A stretch of DNA of 64,000 bases from Seison nebaliae (Eukaryota > Rotifera > Pararotatoria > Seisonacea > Seisonidae), in contig JALJEE010002922.1 of NCBI GenBank assembly GCA_023231475.1, positions 1 through 64,000 of the forward strand, read 5' to 3'. Shown piece by piece: positions 50,001 through 58,382 of this stretch. The first letter of the stretch is position 1. Each line of letters begins with the position of its first letter. The notes beneath the pieces were generated by a model. The model was not told where the DNA came from. It saw only the letters and a list, made by a program, of their open reading frames with translations, and ran no database searches. Both the position numbers and the translations under genes were made by a program.

Positions 50001-50629
50001 GTTTCGGGATTAAATTGTTGATTGTCATTAATAAAATGTTGATTTGAATAACATTGTGTTCAAATGGAAATGGTGATAATTTTGTCATTCCTTCGATCAA
50101 ACCCATTTGCCAACTGAAATCGGTTTGGGCACGTCCTTCCTCCTCCATGAAAATTGCAGCGTTTTTCGCCGATTTTCTTAAATTGAAAAAAAATCGGGCG
50201 CGATTTGTGGCAAAAACTCGGACTGATGAGATACTCTTATTTATCGAAGTTCGTTTCGCTCGATTTCTTTCTAATTCATAAAGTAAATTCTCCTGATCTC
50301 TTATAAACAAATACATTAGTTGCATCGTTCGATGTAGGACTTCGTTGGACGATCTTAATCGGAGAAATTCATGAAAATCTATTTCTGGCAATGGTCGTCG
50401 TTCGGAATTCGGTGTTATCGGATAAAAATCTTTCTAAAATTTTTATATCAAGATTAAAATAATTTTCAAAATACTGGTAATCAAACGGACATTAGAGAAG
50501 ATCGTTCTTTAATTTCCGCCACTCTATCTAACGGCTGAAAAATTACAATAAAAATTACATTAAGTTTAGAGCAGTTCCAACATAATGTTTCGATTTCATA
50601 AATAGAAAATTGAAAGTCTTTTTCCACAT
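44006..50629 (-). CDS. Degenerate Na+/K+-ATPase alpha-like protein (pseudo-pump)
   Basis: Exons I can place include 50582-50629, 50487-50534, 49636-50433, 47396-49582, ones around 46605-46919, 46390-46595, 46180-46330 and 45840-46190, then 44873 to about 45205, 44591-44765 and 44006-44413; some junctions are unresolved. Following P2C ATPases in order: an N-terminal PLDRVAEIKERSSLMS like SLDELHRKYGTDLSRGLTS; PNSERRPLP before M1; M2 IYVSVIMWVALVSVLA; A domain GEMVPTDIFVIKS; KGDPT in the nucleotide domain (KGAPE); LMILTSE at the hinge; HNDEY near GDGxND; M5-M6 FTPFIFFILF; the M7 loop; TYVQRMIII (WTYEQRKIV). Key residues are missing: TGES reads IGQL, no DKTGT exists, PEGL reads YPFSL, and the M5-M6 carboxylates that bind ions are gone. 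A 250-residue insert separates the N-terminus from M1. It cannot pump. It may be a scaffold or regulator of real pumps. Confidence 0.75.
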
Positions 50630-50782
50630 ATCATTTTCGACAGTCCAATAACTCTGAAAATAAAATAGTTTAACAAAATCACAATTCTTTCTGAAACTTC
50701 CGTGGGATATTTACTTGTTTTCTTTCTTTCGTTCCACTTTCTATTATTTAACTAAACATATTTTAAATTTTAAATATCCCTA

Positions 50783-51542
50783 AAATGGAAAATTGAGAAC
50801 TTCATTCACATGAACCAATGACAATGGTTCTTTTTTGATGAGTGGATATCTCACGATGACATCACCGATATTATTCAGACTCCTAATCTTTCTCAAAATT
50901 GGTGTTTCCTTAAATTTCTTTAAGGAGAAATCATCGATCGTCGCTTCATATCTCAAATGATTTCTATTGTAAAGTGGAATGACATCGAGCGGTTTCACTA
51001 TATACTGAAATTCCGTTCCACCATCACGCATGATTTGTGGAGAGATTTCAGGGGAAACCGGCACCGCATACTGTAAAAAAATGTTGAATTTTTTATGAAT
51101 AGTTAAATCAACTTCAATATTATCAATTTGTTCATATTTAATCGCTGCATGATTCAATCGTTTATATTCTTGTACTCGAATAGCTAATTCCAAATCGCGT
51201 TCTGCTCTCAACTTATCAACAGTTTTCTGCTGCTCCTCATTCAACTTCTTATGAAATGACACTATCTTCTTAATAATCGTAAACTCATTCTTTTATATGA
51301 GAATAATTAATAAATTTTTAAAATCTTCTAACGTCCACTTCTAAATGATATTCATATAAATAGATTTCACTTTCCGAACTCTCACTATATATTTCGGATG
51401 AAGTAATTTCACTACTCGATATTTTTTTTCCAGCTGCCAAATATTCGTCACTTTCATCTGATATACTTCCTTTATTCTCCTGCACTTCCAGCACCTCTTC
51501 TTCCTTCACTTCCAACTCTTCCTTCACACTTTTTTCAGACAT
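50783..51542 (-). CDS. Unknown protein with acidic N-terminus and helical middle
   Basis: Two exons, about 51321-51542 and 50783-51279, join in phase across a 41-nt intron into roughly 238 residues. The first 70 residues are acidic and Ser/Glu-rich (KEELEVKEEEVLEVQENK) and then Ser/Tyr-rich. The middle (KKLNEEQQKTVDKLRAERDL and RVQEYKRLNHAAIKYEQI) should form a coiled coil. The C-terminal part is mixed beta with several Pro and ends EVLNFPF. There is no membrane segment or known motif. Its stop codon is 154 nt upstream of the ATPase-like start on the same strand, so it could be an N-terminal extension of that protein, but I found no splice that keeps the frame. I treat it as separate. The start is the ATG at 51542; the codons upstream of it lack an ATG. 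Confidence 0.5.
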
Positions 51543-51695
51543 TATGAATCGTGCGCAAAAAAGAATCAATCAAAATTTTATTTTGTTCAAAACTATTCCT
51601 CCTTCAAATTGAATTGTTTGTCTTTCGTTCAATATATTGGAAGAAATTATAAAACAAATATTTTCAATTTTAAAAATCATTTTTCCCATCACTCT

Positions 51696-52593
51696 TTAGT
51701 ATTCGGGTTCAGGAAATTGGAGATCATCAATCTGCTTCTTAATTCTCATGAATAAATACATCGAACAAATTAGACCGACGACCTTCATGAAATTTTTGAA
51801 TTATTTGTACTATAAATAATGACTAACATGAATTAGTCCGAAACAAATTCCAACAGAGCCGGTAAGAGCCATCATTCTACGGAACCATTGTGTTAATGCA
51901 TTCGAACAGCCCAACTTGTAATCTAAACAACTTGGCGGAATTTTTAAATAATAATCATTTGGACCCAAATTCCCGCAACATTTCATCTAAATAACAATCT
52001 GAATTGATCGGAATTAAAAAGAATAAACTTGTTTTTGAATTTCATTCAATGCTCTCAATGCTTTCTTATTGTTGCTCATTTGGAAATTATTCATCAAACT
52101 TCTCATTGCATCTGATACATCTCCAAGAATCTAAATTAAAATATTTCAAAATTATTTCAATTTTATTGAGAGAATTTGTATTTTTAACATAATCCAATTT
52201 GTAGAAGGACCAAACAGAGCAACCCAAATAAGTTACCATCAATAACAATATGGTTAAAAAGTACTAGAAGAATAGATAGAATTGTGAGAAATTCAAATGA
52301 AATCGAACCCATAATAACAACATTGGATTCTCCAATATGGTGGCAAGACAACCGATGATCGCAATAAATAATGAAGCGACTCCAATGGCAATGAGAATGT
52401 AAGCACCAATATAAAGTGCATCGGAAGTAAAATCAATTTCTGCCTCATCAATCCTCTTTAACATCATACTCCAATTCCTTTCAATTCGTATCCAGATACC
52501 GATGCAGAAAGCCGTGAGACCACAGGCCCATGTGATGAAATTAGCGACAAAGACGCCATATTTGGCTATAACCACTTCGCTACTATATTTCAT
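51696..52593 (-). CDS. Tetraspanin
   Basis: Five exons read from 52593 down to 51696, all phase 0, give about 235 residues. Four membrane helices are clear: VFVANFITWACGLTAFCIGIW, YILIAIGVASLFIAIIGCLAT, FLTILLLMVTYLGC and GSVGICFGLIHVVGLICSMYL. The large extracellular loop holds the family signature KCCG, then PPSC and a further Cys (KLGCSN), so four cysteines for two disulfides are present. The small intracellular loop and the short tails with membrane-proximal Cys fit the family. Tetraspanins organise membrane microdomains with integrins and other partners. I cannot assign the subfamily. It appears intact. A coding GTG precedes the ATG in frame, but the ATG at 52593 is the sensible start. 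Confidence 0.88.
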
Positions 52594-53310
52594 CACAAAC
52601 GAAATTAACTGATAATTTTTTGAACAATTTTATTAATTATATTTTTTACTCTGAACTGTTCGTGTCAGTCAGTTGTTGCATCTAATGTAAACAAATACTT
52701 CAACACAAACAACGAGAAACATTTGTAATCAAATCGAGAATTCATATCAGAGATGTTCTTTATCAGTTTGTTAGAGGAAAAGAAATAAAAATCGAATGAC
52801 ACATTTCGGATAGTAACGAACTCGTCCATTAGAACTATAAAACTCTCTCCCCAATACTTGAACTGCACTAAATTGAAGAATCAATTCCCACTCCTCTCTA
52901 TCTCCTCCATTTCATTCCATTAGAGATTCATAATAAATTGAATCGTTTATTAAATGATTCATTAAATATCTTAATAAGTTAAATGTGTTTCATCATTTTA
53001 TATTCATTCCTCTCCACAAATTTAATGAACTAAATAATTCCAGGAAATAACTTGGAAATATTTCCATCATGGAATGAAAGGAATAAAATGACCTTTAAAT
53101 TTATCATTTCAAATTTGTCAAATTATAAAATCTGTGAAAATTTCACTTATTTCCTATTAGAAAGATAATATTATCCAAATTGTCTGGTAGAAGAAGAAAA
53201 GAAGAATTTTCGAAAATTTAATTGAGAGGAGAGAAAATTTTTTAATTTGAAATTATATAAAAAATTTACTTTAAATGTTTTCGCATTAGAATAAATAAAT
53301 AATAATGATT
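52594..53310. other. Intergenic region between elongin C and the tetraspanin
   Basis: Promoter of the tetraspanin and 3' flank of elongin C. It contains no coding-like frame; the 67-codon minus-strand frame at 52665 has no support. Confidence 0.5.
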
Positions 53311-53739
53311 TTAGCAATCTAAAAAATTTGCTGCCATCAATAATTCCAACGCTAATGATGATGGTATATGGAATTCCGGAATATCGGTTGTACTATTCGT
53401 ATATTTGACTCGATAAGTGAAATATTGGCAAACTTTGTTCAAGACATGTGATGGCATTTCTTTGAAAATGATTTCATTATCTTCATTCTCAGCAAATTGA
53501 CCCGGACCAGACAACATCGCTTTGATGGTTTTAGAGACTAATGCCAATTCTCGTTTAATAATAAACTCATGATTATCCGATGAAATTAATCGCACGTACA
53601 TGGCATCTGGTCCAGAGCAAGCTCCATATTTCGGTTTGACATTGTCTTGTCCATTTACTGGCTGTGTATCATCGGCAATTGGAAGAGCCGAAACGTCCTC
53701 TTTACCTGACAACGATTCCGTAGCTGATGTTGTTTCCAT
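53311..53739 (-). CDS. ELOC: Elongin C
   Basis: An intronless frame of 142 residues from the ATG at 53739. From residue 38 on it is almost the same as animal elongin [68 protein letters not shown] and the C-terminal [13 protein letters not shown]. The BTB/POZ-like fold binds elongin B and the BC-box of substrate receptors, forming cullin-2 and cullin-5 ubiquitin ligases and the elongin transcription complex. The first 37 residues are an acidic, low-complexity extension longer than the human N-terminus. Nine codons upstream of the ATG remain open but begin with TTG, so I use the ATG. The C-terminal Cys is conserved. Lack of introns might suggest a retrocopy, but the sequence is intact and has no poly(A) remnant. 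Confidence 0.95.
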   Translation of the reverse strand: METTSATESLSGKEDVSALPIADDTQPVNGQDNVKPKYGACSGPDAMYVRLISSDNHEFIIKRELALVSKTIKAMLSGPGQFAENEDNEIIFKEMPSHVLNKVCQYFTYRVKYTNSTTDIPEFHIPSSLALELLMAANFLDC

Positions 53740-55044
53740 TATGAGATTTGATATTTTATTTGTCAAGAATTATATTCTTAAAGGGAATATTCCATAGAGA
53801 CAAAGCCAAATAACTAAACAGTTAATTGTTCGTTTTTCCCATGTTTTAATTATCTCAATTTTTTCCATTTTCATAACTCCAAATAAATTTTTTGAATTTA
53901 TTTTTTTATGAATTTTTATTTCAGAATTTTCTTCTATTCAGTTTTTTCTTGAGAATTGTATAATAGAATGAATTTCAATTGAAATATTTAATAATATTTT
54001 GAAATTGAAATTAAAATACTTAAATTATAATTAGAAGTGAAGAAAAATGAAATAAATAAATTTTAAGAGAATAAAGTTGAGTAATAAAAAGAAAAATAGT
54101 TTTAGTTTTCAGGGAAAATAATTATTGGAAAACTAATTGACATTAATCATGAAATTTGTTCGAAGAATAGTTTATTAGGAAGAAGAAGGAGTAGATCTTC
54201 CAATTGAGTTATCGTATTTACTTTTCTAATTATATCGAACGACAATGGAACGGTTACTTGAGAAATTATTAGTCTTTCTCATTCATCCAAGATTGGTATG
54301 GGCACCAAACAGATAGGGAGCAGTTGATTAAGAAAATTGTTATTCGTCTTACACTTTTCTTCGATGAGTCGATGTGCAAACAATGAAATGTGTCAATCAG
54401 ATATGTCGATGAAACTTGTCGTATCTTCTTACTTTGGGGAGATTTGGTCGGTTGTATTTACTGAAATAATTATTGGTGATTGATTGAGAAAATGTTTGTG
54501 TAATGATGAATCAAATCAATCGATTGTACATATCGCTCAGTTTATCAGTAGAGAACTTTCGATAATGAATCTGTCCATCTGCTCGAAGTTTAATTGAACA
54601 TCTCAAACTGAATGTCTTCCGACAATTACATTAATTGACTCCTTGCTTATCATGACATGTTAAAATGATTTTCTTTTTCAATTTCTCTTATTGTATCTGT
54701 TGTTGGAAGAAGTTGGGAGTAGAACTGGAATCATTTCTTTCCCATCAACTCGATATTGGAATGAATCAATTCCCTTAAGAGAATTCAACTGATAAAGTGC
54801 ATTTTTTTTGTCTTTCATTTTTCTCTTATTTCCATTTAAGTGATATCCATACATTTCCAAAGTATTTTAATATTTTTCTGCTAGGGAACTAATCGTTCCT
54901 CTCCTACATATCTGCCATTGACGAGAGAATTATTGGAAATCGGAATCAATAAACATTCTCTTATTGATCTTTTGATTTCATTAGAAGATCAAATTAGAAA
55001 AAACAAAAAATATTTTCATCAAATGTTATCTCTCATCAGATATT
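53740..55044. other. Divergent intergenic region between elongin C and the Phox2-like gene
   Basis: 1.3 kb with no coding-like frame. It should hold both promoters and possibly a 5' untranslated intron of the homeobox gene, since a CTCTCATCAG acceptor ends at 55039, 5 nt before the ATG. No other pattern is seen. Confidence 0.5.
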
Positions 55045-56070
55045 ATGTTTAATGGAACATCATTTAATTATCTAACTGATAATAGTAATTCGTATGAGAA
55101 TCAGCAGCCGATTAGCACGATCGATTCCTTAAGTTTGTCCGGGAGTAAACGATCAGGAAAAGTGGATGATTATGACAACACGATAAAAAAGGGGAAAATT
55201 GATAAGAAACTGGAAGAGAATAATTTTAAGAATTTAATGAGTGGAAATGTGACGAATGAGCAATACAACCAGTTGATGTTGGCGCAATTATTGTCGTATG
55301 GAATCGTTGATGATGATCGACTGAAAACATTCACTAACAATTTAACATCGTCACAATTAACTGAAAATTATATTTATGCTCAAAACACTTTCCCCAATAC
55401 AAGTTCGGGAGAATTATTAAATAATATCTTCTCCTATAATAATCTCCAGATCAATTCGAATGATCGACATTTATCTTCGTCGCTACTTCCTCAACAATAT
55501 TTTTTCAGTCTACCTTCCCATCCATCGACCACATCAAACGGTTCTACAATTGATCTCAATCCCAAACGCGAAGCATTATCAACAGATAGTGGATTATGTA
55601 CAGAAATGTTTAACTCATCCTTCCACAATCTCTTACAGACGAAAGACAACGAGAAATTATTAGGAAATCATTCTAACCTTTCAAGTTTAATAGCAACGAC
55701 CAATATCTTATCTCAAAACCATAATCTTAATCAAAGCAATAATAATAGTAATAATAATAATAATAATAACGAACAACTTACTAATAGTATGGATGTTCAA
55801 TCAATATTAGAAGCAAGAAGAAAACAACAGAGACGTATCAGAACAACATTCACTACTCTCCAGTTAAGAGAATTGGAATATGCATTTTCTCAAACTCACT
55901 ATCCAGATATTTATACGAGAGAAGAGTTAGCGCTACGTATCGACTTAACTGAAGCTAGAGTTCAAGTTCATTTTGCATTTATTCCATCAATTCTCCATTA
56001 TCGTTTTAAGGTTTGGTTTCAGAATCGTCGCGCAAAATTCCGAAAACAAGAAAGACAAAATAAGAAATAA
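55045..56070 (+). CDS. PHOX2: Phox2-type paired-like homeodomain transcription factor
   Basis: Exons 55045-55965 and 56011-56070 join in phase into 326 residues. The homeodomain, at the very C-terminus, runs from [20 protein letters not shown] through [20 protein letters not shown] to [16 protein letters not shown]. Nearly every residue matches Phox2a/b and C. elegans CEH-17, including Gln50 of the paired-like class. A 45-nt intron falls between codons Q and V just before the third-helix WFQNRR, close to the classic intron site of paired-like genes. The 265 residues before it are Ser/Asn-rich with a poly-Asn run near 55737 and no other domain. The protein ends 4 residues after the homeodomain, so the C-terminal region with Ala repeats known in vertebrate Phox2b is missing. 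It likely specifies autonomic-type or head neurons. A poly(A) signal lies at 56126. Confidence 0.9.
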   Translation: MFNGTSFNYLTDNSNSYENQQPISTIDSLSLSGSKRSGKVDDYDNTIKKGKIDKKLEENNFKNLMSGNVTNEQYNQLMLAQLLSYGIVDDDRLKTFTNNLTSSQLTENYIYAQNTFPNTSSGELLNNIFSYNNLQINSNDRHLSSSLLPQQYFFSLPSHPSTTSNGSTIDLNPKREALSTDSGLCTEMFNSSFHNLLQTKDNEKLLGNHSNLSSLIATTNILSQNHNLNQSNNNSNNNNNNNEQLTNSMDVQSILEARRKQQRRIRTTFTTLQLRELEYAFSQTHYPDIYTREELALRIDLTEARVQVHFAFIPSILHYRFKVWFQNRRAKFRKQERQNKK

Positions 56071-56125
56071 ACATTGATTTAAACGATTCTTTTCTGTATT
56101 ACTTTCATATTTTCAACTGTTCCCA

Positions 56126-56131
56126 AATAAA
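56126..56131 (+). terminator. Poly(A) signal of the Phox2-like gene
   Basis: AATAAA 55 nt after the stop codon and only 19 nt before the ATG of the next gene on the same strand. Confidence 0.55.
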
Positions 56132-56149
56132 ATTATTTATAAAAGAAAT

Positions 56150-57648
56150 ATGAGTGATCATGGATTATATCCAGCTGTTCAAATGTACTCAGCCACCACT
56201 GTGGCGAGTTCATCTGTGTATGACGGTGGCTATTACGGTGCAGTATATAACAGTTCACATTTTAAATTTTGTTAAGCTACATTTTTTTCAGATGACATTG
56301 ATTCAATCGGAAACAATAAAGAAGATACATCAACAATAGGTGAAATAACGTCTGAAACTGATTCATACTACGATGATTTGTGTGAGACGTACATATTCTA
56401 CAGTAAGGGTATGGAAATCGACAATGGCTTACTCTTCAACAAATACCAAACACTGAAAGTGCTATGTGATAAACTTTATAGATGTTCTGCCCTTTTACAT
56501 AAACTAAACAAACGTCAATATCCACCCGAATATATGAAGCCTCCTACAAATGTACCACCGAACGTGGAAGAATGTCCTCATCAAGTTCCGATTATGTGCG
56601 AAACACAACCGATTAGTTAACACCAACTTGAAATTATTTAATTTATATTTGTGATAGATATGGAAAAAATTCGACAGTTCTATATTACCAATTGTTCTAT
56701 ACTAGGAGGTATGAAAAAGAAGAAAGGATCGTTATTAAAACAAAAAGATTCTATTATGACGAGAGATATCCCAATAGAACGTGTAGCTTCAAGTAGTTTA
56801 GAAAATTTGGTAGGGAAAGTTAGCGAGGATGACCAGGATAAGATTAACCATACTAATGAATTGTACAAAATTCAAATTGTACTTTTGGAATTAACTTGTA
56901 AGAAGTTCTTGTTAGAGTTATGTTTGATTACTTTCGATATACGACATTTGAATGATGAAGAAAGGTTAATGAAATGATCACAATTTATAATCTCCCTAAA
57001 AATTTTCTTAGGCTTTTTTATCGTCCCATTTTAGTGGATTTGGAAAATCTCCGAAAACTTGTCTTATGGAAGAGTTCGATAGACGAACAACTGTTACTCG
57101 ACCAACATGTGGAAGAGCAAAGATTTGGAGAAGAGAATGAAAATGAAGAATATTCAGATGAAAAAAGAACTGGAGAAGAAAAGTCGGTTGAAAAAAAGTC
57201 TGAAGAAAAAAAGTCTGATGAAAAAAAAACCAATAAAAAAAATTCGACGGCTTCAGGAGAAAATAGCGCTGTAACTAAATTGGAATTATATTTCGAGAAT
57301 CAGGAATCGTTCTTTTTCAATCATTATTCAGCGGAAATTCCAAATACCAGAACAGTTGTGCAAACCGCAGATCCGAATGTAGAACTCGACCCGACAATTG
57401 ATCGATGTGTAGATGGAATATATCGTTTGTTAACAATGATATCTGAAGAATCGATATTTGTCCCACCGAAAACAGAGTCAGAATATCCGATGGTAGTTTC
57501 AAACAAAATAGTGCCAATGTTGTATGGAATTGTGGAGAAAATTTTTAATACATTGCCACATGACCCAATTGGATTTTTGGCTGATCAATTGGAGGTAGAA
57601 TTATTGAGATCGGAAAAAGAGGAAATTAAAAGCGAAGCTGCCACTTAG
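56150..57648 (+). CDS. Unknown 451-aa protein with Lys/Glu repeat and DPY-30-like end
   Basis: Exons 56150-56237, 56292-56615, 56658-56964 and 57012-57648 join in phase into 451 residues. No signal peptide or membrane helix is seen. A Ser/Tyr-rich start (YDGGYYDD) leads to a Cys-containing region (LKVLCDKLYRCSALLHKLNK), then a helical region (ELYKIQIVLLELTCKKFLLE), a highly charged Lys/Glu linker with near-repeats of EKKSDEK, and a C-terminal helical part with HDPIGFLADQLEVELL. That last motif is like the dimerisation helices of DPY-30 and RIIa proteins (Asp-Pro-Ile, then aliphatic residues), which in many cases are ciliary or sperm-axoneme proteins. This is a resemblance only. The gene begins 79 nt after the stop of the Phox2-like gene, very close for an independent promoter. 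Confidence 0.6.
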
Positions 57649-57720
57649 ATTTGCATGCACATGAATTTTTCTCATTGACATTTTTTCTTCACAATTTTCA
57701 ATTGTTCAGTAATATCGAAA
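57649..57720. other. Short spacer before TMEM18
   Basis: Only 72 nt separate the stop codon of the upstream gene from the TMEM18 ATG. An ATTGTTCAG acceptor lies 12 nt before the ATG, which fits a 5' untranslated intron or a trans-splice site. Confidence 0.4.
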
Positions 57721-58192
57721 ATGGATTTTGAGTGGTTAAAGTCAACAGATTTATCTTTAGCTTTTCAAATGTTTTCCGAAGTTTTTTTTCTTTTATTCAT
57801 TTCCTTCTTCAATTTTTCTTTTAGTTGCAATTTGATGTCATAACAATCTCATTAGTTATATTTCATGTTCTACTCATTTCAACTATTTATCGATTGCGTC
57901 ATCACGCATATTGTCTATTTAGTATATTCGTATTCAATTGTTTATTATTCACATTATTAATTTGTTTCAATTCGATTAAAATCTTTTCTTTTTATTTTTC
58001 TTTACAAACAAATTTTTTTCCTTCAAATACGAACCAGGCACCATCGTCATAATGGGAGAATATATTAATGAATTTCTTGCTAATCTGTCGTTAAGAAATT
58101 TTAAGGAGAACTATTTCGATAATTATGGTGCTTTCTATACATTCTCCCTGACAATTCCATTACTCTTGCAATCGATGATAATTCTTGTTTAA
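57721..58192 (+). CDS. TMEM18: TMEM18
   Basis: Exons 57721-57780, 57825-57939 and 58038-58192 join in phase into 109 residues; a second possible donor for exon 2 near 57959 would add about seven residues. The family is recognised by MGEYINEFLA, corresponding to CAEYINEAAA of human TMEM18, followed by NYFDNYGAFYTFSLTIPLLLQSMIIL, corresponding to [29 protein letters not shown]. Three membrane helices are seen. TMEM18 is an inner nuclear membrane protein linked to body-weight control in mammals, of unclear mechanism. The basic C-terminal tail of vertebrate TMEM18, which carries the nuclear signal, is absent here: the protein ends at the third helix. It is convergent with the guanylate cyclase gene. 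Confidence 0.82.
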
Positions 58193-58382
58193 TTTTATTA
58201 ATTCAACTTCTTTTCAATAACCCTCTCATTTTATTTAGTTCTGCTTATTCCAAATCATTATAGGATCATTACGAAAATTGAATGTATTGAAAAGTAGAGA
58301 AAAAAATGAATAAATTAGATTAATATTCAATCGGTTTCTCATTCGATTTCTGTAACCACCAAACAAATTATTAATAATTAAA

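Noticed and set aside
44006-50629. First thought to be a TRP/polycystin-type channel, then TMEM94 or a P4 flippase
   Set aside because: After splicing, the M2 and A-domain segment, the hinge LMILTSE and the C-terminal TYVQRM and M8-M10 segments line up with P2C ATPases better than with any of these.
53311-53739. Elongin C as a processed retrocopy, because it has no introns
   Set aside because: The frame is intact and highly conserved, with no poly(A) remnant or target-site repeat; VWA and FUN14 here are also intronless.
53740-53766. Longer N-terminus of elongin C
   Set aside because: The frame is open but begins with TTG, and METTSATES from the first ATG is a sensible start.
57018-57233. 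Ser/Phe-rich antisense frame
   Set aside because: The complement of the GAA/AAA-rich Lys/Glu linker on the plus strand.
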